Assembly (NCBI RefSeq): GCF_000711215.1
Contig: NZ_JOMF01000007.1
Coordinates: 1-64,000, forward strand
Direction: 5' to 3'
DNA length: 64,000 nt
Origin: Methanomicrobium mobile BP
GTDB lineage: Archaea > Halobacteriota > Methanomicrobia > Methanomicrobiales > Methanomicrobiaceae
Shown here: piece after piece, positions 1-7,718 of the stretch
How positions within the stretch are numbered: the first letter of the stretch is position 1
Layout: each line of letters begins with the position of its first letter
The notes under the pieces: model-generated
Seen by the model: only the letters and a program-made list of their open reading frames with translations
Told to the model about the DNA's origin: nothing
Databases searched by the model: none
Position numbers and translations under genes: made by a program

Positions 1-6
1 AAGGAG
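1..6 (+). promoter_or_regulatory. Shine-Dalgarno site of flaB
   Basis: AAGGAG lies at the very window edge. It overlaps an ATG at 7 but stands 9 nt before the ATG at 16, so it selects 16 as the archaellin start. Confidence 0.7.
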
Positions 7-15
7 ATGAGAAAG

Positions 16-642
16 ATGACAAAAATATTCAATAAAGATGAAGGTTTCACCGGTCTTGAGGCTGCAATTGTCCTGATTGCATTCGTCGTCGTGGCGGCAG
101 TCTTCTCATACGTAGTATTGGGCGCCGGTTTCTTCACAACCCAGAAAGCTCAGGAAGTAGTCTATTCCTCGGTTGATATGGCTTCCTCAAGTATGGAAGT
201 ACTTGGAAATGTTTACGGTCACGGAACAATAGTTTTAGCAAATCCTAGTGAGTCTAATATAACCGCATTAAGGTTTGTAGTCGGTTTAACCGCCGGCGGT
301 GCACCTGTTGATCTGGCAAATACCAATCTGGTATTCAGCGGTTCAGGCGGATTAAAAGATTTGATAAGAGATTCAAGCATTAAGGCAACCGAAGAAGACG
401 TTGTTACAGATATTGGCTCTGCAACCGCAGCTGATACCTGGTACATCATTGATATCACAAACGGTGATAAGGGTTCACTGCTTGACAACCAGAAGCAGGT
501 TACCATCTATGCAAACTTACATGAAAAAGCAATCATGCCAAACGATGATTTCTCATTAGAGATTAAGCCGCCTGTCGGAGCAGCATATGCAATCAAGCGT
601 AAGGCACCCGCAGGAATCAAGGAAATAAACATCCTTACATAA
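16..642 (+). CDS. flaB: archaellin (archaellum filament subunit) FlaB/ArlB
   Basis: This is the major structural subunit of the archaeal swimming filament, exported and assembled outside the membrane. The 208-residue product begins with a class III (type IV pilin-like) signal: a short charged leader ending in DEG, then FTGLEAAIVL. Cleavage is expected after Gly10, which leaves Glu at +5 of the mature protein. A hydrophobic helix of about 25 residues follows and matches the strongly conserved archaellin core. The rest is a beta-rich ectodomain. The start at 16 is preferred over the in-frame ATG at 7 because of the AAGGAG spacing. A FlaC/D/E gene and FlaG/FlaF genes follow. Additional archaellin copies may lie upstream of the window. 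Confidence 0.95.
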   Translation: MTKIFNKDEGFTGLEAAIVLIAFVVVAAVFSYVVLGAGFFTTQKAQEVVYSSVDMASSSMEVLGNVYGHGTIVLANPSESNITALRFVVGLTAGGAPVDLANTNLVFSGSGGLKDLIRDSSIKATEEDVVTDIGSATAADTWYIIDITNGDKGSLLDNQKQVTIYANLHEKAIMPNDDFSLEIKPPVGAAYAIKRKAPAGIKEINILT

Positions 643-661
643 TTGCTTAACCTTAAACCTC

Positions 662-669
662 TTTTTTTT
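662..669 (+). terminator. poly-T terminator after flaB
   Basis: An uninterrupted run of eight T lies 20 nt after the flaB stop. Oligo-T runs terminate archaeal transcription, and termination here fits the need to make more filament subunit than downstream accessory proteins. Confidence 0.5.
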
Positions 670-875
670 AGAAATTTAAAATACCAAAATTGCTTAGTAT
701 CACTGTTTTCTTCAGTTGTATAGTTTTCTTGTAAATTGTAACCGCGAGTGAAACTGAATATTAGAGCGATACTCTTATAGTAAAACTGTTCGAATTACTT
801 CAAACAAATATCTCTTCTGAAAACTAACTTGGAAATAATATTTCCACCGCACATGACAATTGTCGAAATCAATCA

Positions 876-885
876 CTTTAAATAA
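876..885 (+). promoter_or_regulatory. TATA box for the FlaC/D/E gene
   Basis: CTTTAAATAA is centred about 28 nt before the ATG at 908. No Shine-Dalgarno sequence is visible, so a leaderless transcript is inferred. This separates the accessory genes from flaB transcription. Confidence 0.5.
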
Positions 886-907
886 GAATTGACTTATAAA
901 TATAAGT

Positions 908-1852
908 ATGGCGATTAACCAGTCGCAGGTTGACCATATCATAAGTGCTGCATCTGCCGATGATCCCGAAGTAAAACTGCAAAATCTTCAGGATGAAGTC
1001 GATCTCTTAAAAAAATCCGTCAAAAAATTATTGATCGACTTAAGGGAGAGATTGAACGAGACCGAAAATCCGTTCATAGTATCCGCAATGCTTCATAATT
1101 CCGCAGATAACGCACCCCAGCTTCCGACAGTGAAGCCCGGAGATGCGAATGCGGCACAAAATTCCGAGACAACGGCGGCGGAACCTGCAAAACAAGAAGA
1201 TACCAATACCAATACACAATCCGCAACGGCATCAACCGAGGTAGCCGTTCCGGGACAAACCGATTCGCTTCAAAATCCCGACGGTACGGCACAGGGCGGA
1301 ATGGTGCCTGTCGGCGATAACGGCACGGGTCTGGCAATCTCGGGTGTCGGCGGCGGCAATCTGCCGGCAGATCCGAATCAGGTCATGAATCTCGCGATGC
1401 TCAAGAAGCAGATCGCCGATATCGAAAAGAATGCGATGGGTGTGCCCGATTATACCGAGCCGCAGGACAGACCAAAACTTCAGAGACTTCACAGCCTCTT
1501 CGAGTGGGTCTCCAGAATGGTGAACAAGTACGGGCATGACAGACTCCTGATAATGATTGACACCTACTGTTACATGCGCTATGTTACGGAAGATGTCAGC
1601 AAACAGGTAAAGGAGCTCTCGAAACTCATGCCGGATTCAATCGGCGCCGTTCACGAGATAAGTTCCGAGGAGTTCGTTGCCGAACTTTATGTCCTTAACC
1701 GCATTATATCGCCGGAGGACTCGTCGCTGGATCGCGAGATGATTGAGGTATTGATAGATAAGAAAGATCAGAAAGAACCCGGTCTGTTAATCCCGGATAT
1801 TACCGATCAGCAGTCTGAAGAAGATTGGATTAAGATGCTCGAACGCGTCTGA
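908..1852 (+). CDS. archaellum accessory protein of the FlaC/FlaD/FlaE family
   Basis: The family forms the cytoplasmic ring or switch part of the euryarchaeal archaellum motor and links it to chemotaxis signalling. The 314-residue protein has a coiled-coil segment at about 21-52 (FlaC-like), a long Gln/Asn/Thr/Gly-rich linker at about 60-155, and a conserved FlaD/E-type domain at about 187-245 containing RLHSLFEWVSRMVNKYG. The C-terminal end (GLLIPDITDQ) also fits this family. FlaC-like and FlaD/E-like parts therefore appear fused in one protein. It sits between archaellin and the FlaG/FlaF array. No signal peptide or membrane segment is seen. The exact split into C, D or E cannot be made from sequence alone. 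Confidence 0.8.
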   Translation: MAINQSQVDHIISAASADDPEVKLQNLQDEVDLLKKSVKKLLIDLRERLNETENPFIVSAMLHNSADNAPQLPTVKPGDANAAQNSETTAAEPAKQEDTNTNTQSATASTEVAVPGQTDSLQNPDGTAQGGMVPVGDNGTGLAISGVGGGNLPADPNQVMNLAMLKKQIADIEKNAMGVPDYTEPQDRPKLQRLHSLFEWVSRMVNKYGHDRLLIMIDTYCYMRYVTEDVSKQVKELSKLMPDSIGAVHEISSEEFVAELYVLNRIISPEDSSLDREMIEVLIDKKDQKEPGLLIPDITDQQSEEDWIKMLERV

Positions 1853-1853
1853 G

Positions 1854-1888
1854 AAGATATCGCTTAAAGATATCCTTACAATATCTTC
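1854..1888 (+). repeat. tandem repeat and hairpin after the FlaC/D/E stop
   Basis: AAGATATCGCTTA (1854-1866) is followed directly by AAGATATCCTTA (1867-1878). GAAGATAT and ATATCTTC can also pair as an 8-bp stem. The repeat begins just after the stop codon at 1850-1852 and may act as a processing or termination structure. Confidence 0.5.
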
Positions 1889-1927
1889 AACAAATCTTGT
1901 TTTAATACCGTATTGCTTTAATGAAAG

Positions 1928-2422
1928 ATGGCGAGCGAAACATTCGAGGTAGCAATTTTTATCGTAACGGCAGTCGTTGCCGCCGCCATACTTGTGAGTG
2001 CGGTTTTTCCAATAGTAAATGAGGCTACGGGAACGTTTACGCAGACAGCCGCTGATGCCGATTCGAAGGAACGGACTAAGCTTACCATAGTCAATACATA
2101 CTTGAGCGATTCCGATCTTAAGGTCTGGCTTAAGAATACGGGCACGGGCAGGATATCGGTTGCCGACCTGAACAAAGCGAACTTTTTCGGCGGTTCCGAG
2201 ATCGTATACACCATATACAGCAGAGTAGATTCTGCGCCGTCGAATAACCAGTGGTCATACAGCATACTCTCGGGTGACACCGCGTATCTTAATCCCGGCG
2301 ATACTCTTGAGATAACAGCTAAAGGCGGTTTTCCTGAGGCATCGAGCGGCGATTACGCTTACGTGAGCTTTGTTCTGCCAAACGGCGTTCGGGTCTCCGG
2401 GACATTTGCGCCTAATGTTTAA
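1928..2422 (+). CDS. flaG: archaellum stator protein FlaG (copy 1)
   Basis: FlaG with FlaF forms the stator-like complex that anchors the motor to the S-layer from the outer face of the membrane. The 164-residue product has one N-terminal membrane helix (about 8-32, ETFEVAIFIVTAVVAAAILV) and a beta-sandwich ectodomain ending in the family-typical FVLPNGVRVSGTF. The N-terminal helix resembles a pilin helix without a cleavable leader. It is the first of six related genes on this strand. A TTTTAATA box at about 1900-1907 is well placed for a leaderless start. Confidence 0.8.
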   Translation: MASETFEVAIFIVTAVVAAAILVSAVFPIVNEATGTFTQTAADADSKERTKLTIVNTYLSDSDLKVWLKNTGTGRISVADLNKANFFGGSEIVYTIYSRVDSAPSNNQWSYSILSGDTAYLNPGDTLEITAKGGFPEASSGDYAYVSFVLPNGVRVSGTFAPNV

Positions 2423-2479
2423 ATGTCGGAAGTTAGATATTTGAAATTTGTAAATTATTGAATCAGGGAGTGATGCCGG

Positions 2480-3007
2480 ATGTCAAATGAAACGTTCTCA
2501 GCCGCAATTTTTATCGTGACATCCATACTGGTCGCTGTCGTACTGGCAAATGCATTATTTCCCGCCGTCGTAAAATCTGTGCAGTCCTCCGAGTTGTCAT
2601 CGGATTCACTGACGGGTCAGTTGAATACGCAACTGTCTCTGTCCGAGACGGTCTTTTACAACTCCGGCGATGATTCGCATCTGTTCTTCTATCTGAAAAA
2701 TACGGGCCGGGACGGCATACCCTCGAATGCTTTCAATCTCTCCGAGACCTATATCGGTAATACCGGTGCTATCTTCCCGATAACCGTCAAAGTAGGCGAT
2801 ACGGTATCGGACATTGTCAGTGTATCAACATCCTATTACACAAGTACAGGTTCGAAAACCGGCGACAGACTTGAAAAAGGTGAGATACTGTGCATTCACG
2901 TAACGGCTCCGAAGGATCTTGTTAAGGTCAACAGCGGCGATAAGGTCTACTTCTCGATGACGCTTCCAAACCGTTATACCCTCTCGCAGACATTCACGGT
3001 GAAGTAA
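2480..3007 (+). CDS. FlaG-type archaellum stator protein (copy 2)
   Basis: The 175-residue protein starts SNETFSAAIFIVTSILVAVV and keeps the FlaG plan of one N-terminal membrane helix followed by a beta-rich domain. The ectodomain differs considerably from copies 1, 3 and 4, and its last strand reads TLPNRYTLSQTF, parallel to LPNGVRVSGTF in copy 1. A GGGAGTGAT sequence lies upstream of the ATG. The stop is immediately followed by the next start with no gap, which suggests translational coupling. It is probably a diverged paralogue serving the same S-layer anchoring complex. Confidence 0.7.
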   Translation: MSNETFSAAIFIVTSILVAVVLANALFPAVVKSVQSSELSSDSLTGQLNTQLSLSETVFYNSGDDSHLFFYLKNTGRDGIPSNAFNLSETYIGNTGAIFPITVKVGDTVSDIVSVSTSYYTSTGSKTGDRLEKGEILCIHVTAPKDLVKVNSGDKVYFSMTLPNRYTLSQTFTVK

Positions 3008-3520
3008 ATGTCAAGCGAATCCATTACAACCGCCATCATACTGATAACGGTTCTTATCAGCGCAGGTATCTTTTTCAGTGCGTTTATTCCGGCAATCATG
3101 GATTCATCCTCGACTCAGATTGAGTCCGCATCGCTTGAGAGCGAGAGGCTGCTTACCGATATGACCGTTACGATGACGCATGCAAAAGACGGCGAGGGCG
3201 TTGCATATATCCGGCTTAAGAACAGCGGCATATTGCGGCTCAGCACTGCATCACTCGAGCAGTCCGATGTCTTTGCGGGCACGGTATCCGATTTCGAGAG
3301 GCTTGAATATCAGAAGAGCGGAGAACTCGGTAACGGCAGATGGAGATACGAGATAATATCGCCCGATGCCCCCAACGATTATCTCGACAGAAAAGAGACG
3401 CTTCTCATAACGCTGAAGAGCACTAAACTTCCGAATGCCGGCGGCAGCGCATATTTCAGAACGGTGCTCTCAAACGGCTATGAGATAACCAAACTTTTTG
3501 AGGTATTGGAAAATGTTTGA
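3008..3520 (+). CDS. FlaG-type archaellum stator protein (copy 3)
   Basis: The 170-residue product begins SSESITTAIILITVLISAGI, a FlaG-type membrane helix, followed by a domain with the conserved LKNSG motif and a terminal TVLSNGYEITKLF strand. It starts at the base after the copy-2 stop, with no separate ribosome site, so coupled translation is likely. Its stop codon lies inside a 19-nt tandem repeat (3497-3534). It is the third consecutive FlaG-like gene and precedes the first FlaF-like gene. Confidence 0.7.
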   Translation: MSSESITTAIILITVLISAGIFFSAFIPAIMDSSSTQIESASLESERLLTDMTVTMTHAKDGEGVAYIRLKNSGILRLSTASLEQSDVFAGTVSDFERLEYQKSGELGNGRWRYEIISPDAPNDYLDRKETLLITLKSTKLPNAGGSAYFRTVLSNGYEITKLFEVLENV

Positions 3521-3543
3521 GGTACCCTGGAATATTTGAGGGC
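3497..3543 (+). repeat. 19-nt tandem repeat across a stop codon
   Basis: TTTGAGGTATTGGAAAATG (3497-3515) is followed by TTTGAGGTACCCTGGAATA (3516-3534) and a partial third copy from 3535. The period is exactly 19, and the TGA stop at 3518-3520 lies in the second copy. Confidence 0.8.
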
Positions 3544-3566
3544 AGAGAGAGCGGGAGGAGAGAAGA

Positions 3567-4061
3567 ATGGGAAATGCAACTATCGTGGCGGCGGCGTTTG
3601 CGCTGATAATCCTTGTAATTATCGCGTATTTCCTTGGCGGCATCATACTCACGACTGGCGAGGTGGTTGATGCGGCAAAGAAGGAGCAGGTCAATTTCAT
3701 GGAGGAGAAGCAGAGGACGGCCTTAAAGATAACTAATGTAACGCAGGATCTGTTCGGAAGCAGTATTTATGCGATTGTGGAGAATACGGGAGGCATCATT
3801 CTCTCGGATTATCCTTATTGGGATGTATATACCCGCGACATTCGTAATAATGCGCCGGTAAGCTACAGATACAATTCATCGGGAGAGCCGCTTGAGAATG
3901 AGTGGAGTTATGTATGGATAAAACCCGATATGATCAATCCCGGTCAGCTTAACCCTTCCGAGAGCATGAATATCTCGATACATGTGCCTGCGGGCTCATT
4001 CATGCCGAGATGGGTTAAGGTTGTCGTTCCGAACGGAATCGGTGCAGAAACAAACATATAG
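3567..4061 (+). CDS. flaF: archaellum stator protein FlaF (copy 1)
   Basis: FlaF partners FlaG in the archaellum stator, and its extracellular immunoglobulin-like domain is known to bind the S-layer. The 164-residue product has an N-terminal helix (about 5-31, VAAAFALIILVIIAYFLGGI) and the motif TTGEVVDAAKKEQ. An ectodomain follows with VENTGG, a WDVY strand and a C-terminal VVPNGIGAE. These set it and the 4622 gene apart from the FlaG-like neighbours. A strong GGGAGGAG sequence lies 6 nt or so before the ATG. It is followed by another FlaG/FlaF pair. Confidence 0.8.
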   Translation: MGNATIVAAAFALIILVIIAYFLGGIILTTGEVVDAAKKEQVNFMEEKQRTALKITNVTQDLFGSSIYAIVENTGGIILSDYPYWDVYTRDIRNNAPVSYRYNSSGEPLENEWSYVWIKPDMINPGQLNPSESMNISIHVPAGSFMPRWVKVVVPNGIGAETNI

Positions 4062-4107
4062 GCGCTGTAATATTATCTAATATTAAAGATACGGGAGGCT
4101 GTAGGGA

Positions 4108-4620
4108 ATGTCAAGTGAAACGATAACGTCCGCAATTTTTCTTATAACGGCAGTGCTTGCGCTTGCAATCCTTGTGAACGCATTCTTTCCCGTAATGCAT
4201 CAGACCGCTTCCACATTCTCCGATTCCGCGGATTCGGTCGGGGATGCGATAGGCAGCGGGATTAAGGTAACATATGCATATATCTATTCAGCGCAGTCTC
4301 AGGGCGAAGCATATGTCTTCATAAAAAATGTCGGGTCGGAGAGGATAAGCAAAAGGTCGCTTGATTCCGCGGAGGTCTTCGTGGAATCTCCCAACGGCGC
4401 CGTGAGAGTCCCCCGTGCGGATACGGCATCGTCGAATCAGTGGCAGTATCGTGCATATGACAATTCGGTGATTAATAACTGGCTGTTGCCGGGGGAGACC
4501 CTGCGTGTCGTGATTAAATCCGATAATCTTCACGACACCGTCGGAAAGGAGGATACAATCACTTTTGCGCTTCCGAACGGCATAAGCACGAAGATTACCG
4601 CATCGGCGGGAGGCTACTGA
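4108..4620 (+). CDS. FlaG-type archaellum stator protein (copy 4)
   Basis: The 170-residue protein begins SSETITSAIFLITAVLALAILV, closely matching the FlaG N-terminal helix, and has the IKNVG motif and terminal ALPNGISTKI strand. It is separated from the first FlaF by 46 bp with its own purine-rich ribosome site. The next FlaF gene starts one base after its stop. This G-F pair looks like a second complete stator cassette beside the earlier G-G-G-F set. Confidence 0.75.
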   Translation: MSSETITSAIFLITAVLALAILVNAFFPVMHQTASTFSDSADSVGDAIGSGIKVTYAYIYSAQSQGEAYVFIKNVGSERISKRSLDSAEVFVESPNGAVRVPRADTASSNQWQYRAYDNSVINNWLLPGETLRVVIKSDNLHDTVGKEDTITFALPNGISTKITASAGGY

Positions 4621-4621
4621 A

Positions 4622-5143
4622 ATGAGCAGTGCATCGGTTATAGGAACGGCAATATCTCTGGTTCTTCTGACCGTCCTTGCCTATCTCATGATTGGCATAG
4701 TCTTTACAACTTCGGAGACGGTCTCGGCAGTGCAGTCCCAGCAGGTTAATGCTCTGGAGGACAGACTCATGACTTCAATAAGTATAGTCAATACATCCCT
4801 GTCGCGATACGCCGGAGATTATTCGGAGATATATGCGGAGGTCGAAAATACCGGAAAGACGACGCTTTCGAACTTTAAGGACTGGGATGTGATAGTCAAA
4901 GTTGCCTCTCCCATGCTTCAGGTTGAGCCGAAGGTATGTATGTACAATAATAATTCCGCAGCCAACCGCTGGAACTGCGTCATAATACCCGACCTGTTAA
5001 GCCCCGGTCAGCTTAATCCCGGGGAGGTCATGAATATGTCCATAAGAATAGAGGATATCGATGCAGACCCGGGTTCGACACGCATGCTTCATATCACGAC
5101 ACCCAACGGAGTCTCGGCATCCGCATATGTCAAAGCACCTTAA
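4622..5143 (+). CDS. FlaF-type archaellum stator protein (copy 2)
   Basis: The 173-residue protein shares with the 3567 gene an N-terminal membrane helix followed by TSETVSAVQSQQVNALEDR, the VENTGK motif, a KDWDV strand and a final TTPNGVSASAYV. It is therefore FlaF-like and not FlaG-like. Its start follows the preceding stop by one base. It is the last archaellum gene here: flaH, flaI and flaJ do not follow, and mer comes next after 356 bp. Confidence 0.75.
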   Translation: MSSASVIGTAISLVLLTVLAYLMIGIVFTTSETVSAVQSQQVNALEDRLMTSISIVNTSLSRYAGDYSEIYAEVENTGKTTLSNFKDWDVIVKVASPMLQVEPKVCMYNNNSAANRWNCVIIPDLLSPGQLNPGEVMNMSIRIEDIDADPGSTRMLHITTPNGVSASAYVKAP

Positions 5144-5156
5144 ATCAAAGTACCTT
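5130..5156 (+). repeat. 12-nt direct repeat across the flaF-2 stop codon
   Basis: TCAAAGCACCTT (5130-5141) recurs as TCAAAGTACCTT (5145-5156), 15 nt apart. The TAA stop (5141-5143) begins in the first copy. Confidence 0.7.
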
Positions 5157-5499
5157 TCACAAACGTAATTTTTTACGGGTAAAAACGGGTTTTAAATTTT
5201 ATTTATGATATTTCGCTTTGAAGAGCGCACATTTTTTTTGAAAATCATGCGGGTTAATTTTAACGGCATAACGGTTCCGACCCGACAAAGTATCAAATAA
5301 CAGTTTTTTTGAGTCGGAAAACCTTAATTTATCGCAGCGTCATATCGTGATGCCGGTTGGTGCAAACTTCTGTAAAGGCGTTATTTTTTGAAAAACACGG
5401 TAATACTGCCTTATATGTCGGGGTGTAACCGCCGAAAAACAATCAAATGATAATGTTTTTAAGTCTGCCAAAATAACTATCTGTTGAGGTGAATTTACC
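5144..5499 (+). other. AT-rich intergenic region upstream of mer
   Basis: No coding region is seen. It holds several T-rich stretches that may end archaellum transcription. TTATATG at 5411-5417 is a candidate TATA box for mer and would give a leader of roughly 60 nt. The downstream end carries the mer ribosome site. Confidence 0.4.
5486..5492 (+). promoter_or_regulatory. Shine-Dalgarno site fixing the TTG start of mer
   Basis: GAGGTGA ends 7 nt before the TTG at 5500. No ATG is better placed, and the resulting N-terminus (MSYGIEFVP) matches the Mer family. Confidence 0.75.
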
Positions 5500-6501
5500 T
5501 TGAGTTATGGAATAGAATTCGTACCAGGAAATATTTCCGTTAAGGAAGTCGTAAAATACTGTAAACTTGCAGAGAGCAAAGACATTGACTTTGCATGGAT
5601 TACAAACCACTATAACAACCGCCACTGCTACCCGACACTTGCGGCAATCGCTCAGGCAACTGAGAGCCTCAAGATGGGTCCGGGTATCATGAACACATTC
5701 ACCGATACACCGGCGGCAATCGCATCATTCATGTGTACACTCAACGAGATTTCGGACGGACGTGCGGCACTCGGTATCGGACCCGGTGACCTTTCAACAC
5801 TCCCGAAACTCGCAATCAACCCCGTTAAACCCGTTGCCCGCTTAAGAGAAGGTGTCCTCCAGTTCAAGGCACTCACAGCAGGTGAGGAAGTTAAGAAGAA
5901 CGGCAAGTTCGAGTTCTTCGACTACGACGGCGCAAAACTCACAGGTGTTACACTGCCGGCAAAGAAGAAGCAGATTCCGGTTTACATCGGTGCACAGGGA
6001 CCCAAGATGCTCGAGCTCGCAGGAGAGATCGGAGAGGGAGCACTTATCAACGCATCCAACCCGAAGGACTACGAGGTCGCAATCCCGACAATCAAAGCGG
6101 CATGCGACAAAGTCGACGAGAAGAAGTTCAAGAAGTTCGATGTAGGAGCATACACCGCAACCTCAATCGACCGCGATGAGAAGAAGGCACGCAACGCAGC
6201 AAAGATCGTTGCCGCATTCATCGCCGCAGGTTCACCCCCGGCACTTCTCCAGCGCCACGGTCTTGACGAGGCAAACGTTGCAAAGATTAAGGACGCACTT
6301 GCACGCTTTGACTTCGGTGCGGTCGGCGGTCTCGTCGGCGACAAAGAGATCGATGCATTCACAATTGCAGGTACACCCGAGATGATCAAAGAGAAGTGCG
6401 ACAACCTCAAGAAGGCAGGCGTCACTCAGATTATCTTCGGTTCACCACTCGGTCCTGACATGACCAACTCAATCAGACTCCTCGGCAAATACGTCGTATA
6501 A
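5500..6501 (+). CDS. mer: 5,10-methylenetetrahydromethanopterin reductase (F420-dependent)
   Basis: Mer reduces methylene-tetrahydromethanopterin (or the sarcinapterin form) to the methyl form with reduced F420, a core step of CO2-reducing methanogenesis in the cytoplasm. The 333-residue product is a bacterial luciferase-like TIM barrel that starts SYGIEFVPGNIS and contains WITNHYNNR near residue 30 and GIGPGDLSTLP near residue 90. Both match this family closely, and the length is normal. The start is TTG with a good ribosome site. Codon use is strongly biased, as in highly expressed genes. The partner enzyme Mtd is encoded about 1.2 kb downstream on the other strand. Confidence 0.97.
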   Translation: MSYGIEFVPGNISVKEVVKYCKLAESKDIDFAWITNHYNNRHCYPTLAAIAQATESLKMGPGIMNTFTDTPAAIASFMCTLNEISDGRAALGIGPGDLSTLPKLAINPVKPVARLREGVLQFKALTAGEEVKKNGKFEFFDYDGAKLTGVTLPAKKKQIPVYIGAQGPKMLELAGEIGEGALINASNPKDYEVAIPTIKAACDKVDEKKFKKFDVGAYTATSIDRDEKKARNAAKIVAAFIAAGSPPALLQRHGLDEANVAKIKDALARFDFGAVGGLVGDKEIDAFTIAGTPEMIKEKCDNLKKAGVTQIIFGSPLGPDMTNSIRLLGKYVV

Positions 6502-6785
6502 GTCTGAAAAATAAAATATTTTTTTCATTTTCTTTTTTCATTCCGGCGCGGACAGCCGTTAGGCAACCGTTATGCTACAGCCGTGCTGTGACTGCGTGAT
6601 GCGGTCGCTGTTTTCGAAAGCCGTGTCTCCTTTAATGCCGGCAGAGATGCTTACGGAATATTACTTCGGGTAAAATTGATTCGGATATATTTTGATTCGG
6701 ATAAATGCGGTTATATTGTTAAAAATCAGAAAAGAGGTTATATTATGAATCTGTCTCCGGATTCGTCTTATGAGTAAAGCGTTTC
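6502..6785 (+). other. intergenic region after mer
   Basis: A T-rich stretch at about 6517-6540 is a likely terminator for mer. The remaining sequence has no convincing gene. It leads into the decayed antitoxin-like copy. Confidence 0.4.
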
Positions 6786-6941
6786 TTATTCGACTGTCAT
6801 GACTTCGTCTAAAGCATTACTGTTATTATTGATATTATTGGCTGCTTTGATGTCCCTCCCATGTGTGTTTATCGACTCACGACCGGTGCGGCGCGAATGA
6901 ATTTCATTATATACCGCGTCATATATATCCGAATATTCCAT
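6786..6941 (-). pseudogene. decayed second copy of the antitoxin-like gene
   Basis: The minus strand encodes a 51-residue frame beginning MEYSDIYDAVYNEIHSRRTG, which aligns with the start of the gene at 7355-7549 (MKTLVVSDVVYNELYSRRIG). After about residue 27 the similarity stops and the tail is Asn-rich, suggesting frameshift or decay. Similarity continues upstream: 6942-6985 and 7550-7590 share a TCATAATCTTTCTG block, so the duplication includes the promoter side. The copy could still make a short peptide. It was called a relic because its second half bears no resemblance to the intact gene. Confidence 0.6.
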
Positions 6942-7016
6942 ATTATTTTCTTATAACGTATATTTCATAATCTTTCTGGTCGTAGCAACAGACGGGCTCG
7001 CGGCTTGATTGTAATT

Positions 7017-7026
7017 CTATATAAAG
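7017..7026 (+). promoter_or_regulatory. TATA box of the RelE-like toxin gene
   Basis: CTATATAAAG lies about 40-48 nt before the toxin ATG, allowing a short leader that contains the ribosome site GGGGTGAT just before the ATG. Confidence 0.45.
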
Positions 7027-7064
7027 TCTACAGTGTGATTAATGATCTGTCGGGGTGATATAAA

Positions 7065-7358
7065 ATGACCTCACCTGAAATCAAAAACAGTGTTGAGAAG
7101 TATCTAAAAAAGAATCCGTCGATTAAAAAGGAGATAATTGATAAAATCGAGAAATGTCTCGATGAATATCTGTTCGTAAGTCTGAATACCTGCAATAAAC
7201 ATGAATTAAAAGGGAATTGTAAAGGTTTTTGGCGGTTACATGTTCCGCATGATCATGTTGTGATATATGTTATTGAGGGGCAGCGACCTGACAGATATGC
7301 AAGTGTCTTAAAAATAATGACTGAAAAAGAGTATCATAATTGGGTTCAATCATGTTAA
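7065..7358 (+). CDS. RelE/ParE-superfamily toxin-like protein
   Basis: RelE-fold toxins cleave mRNA on the ribosome or block gyrase. The 97-residue product has an N-terminal helical part (1-38) and then a compact domain. That domain shows KHELKGNCKGFWRLHVPHDHVVIYVI, the beta-hairpin pattern of this family, in which a fragment after the helices carries Lys, Arg and His residues. An intact candidate antitoxin is convergent on the opposite strand and overlaps its 3' end by 4 nt. A decayed copy of that gene lies divergently upstream. A type II toxin is normally preceded by its antitoxin on the same strand, so this arrangement is odd and the pairing is inferred. Confidence 0.65.
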   Translation: MTSPEIKNSVEKYLKKNPSIKKEIIDKIEKCLDEYLFVSLNTCNKHELKGNCKGFWRLHVPHDHVVIYVIEGQRPDRYASVLKIMTEKEYHNWVQSC

Positions 7359-7549
7359 AGACCCAATCTTGATTTAACTTCCGGAAGTCTGCTGCCCTTT
7401 TCTTTTCGTAACTGTTCCAACTCTTCCCTGATATTGCATTTTTCGACCGGTTTGAGCTCCCTCATTATTGTTTTTGATATTGCCTCACGTCCGATGCGGC
7501 GGGAATAGAGTTCGTTATAGACGACATCGGAGACGACTAAAGTTTTCAT
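7355..7549 (-). CDS. small VapB-like antitoxin candidate
   Basis: The 64-residue protein starts MKTLVVSDVVYNELYSRRIGREAISKTI, a short strand followed by helices, as in archaeal VapB/ribbon-helix-helix-type antitoxins. It ends with a charged helical tail typical of toxin-binding segments. It converges with, and overlaps by 4 nt, the RelE-like gene. A partial duplicate lies at 6786-6941. The family assignment rests on size, the N-terminal pattern and context. It could also be an antitoxin of an unlinked toxin. Confidence 0.5.
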   Translation of the reverse strand: MKTLVVSDVVYNELYSRRIGREAISKTIMRELKPVEKCNIREELEQLRKEKGSRLPEVKSRLGL

Positions 7550-7718
7550 AGTATCTTCTTATCTTTGAGATCTCATAATCTTTCTGTCCGGAAAAAATCA
7601 GAAAAAAATCCGAGACGAAATTCAATACGACAATGCGGCAGGTCTGTCTTATGGAAATGACGGATAATTCGGAAATGCGCTGAAAAACGCCGGAAAAAAA
7701 GAAAGTTATAAATTTTAT

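Noticed and set aside
5652-6425. Long frames in other phases across mer
   Set aside because: They are compositional shadows of a highly biased coding region; only the Mer frame has family resemblance.
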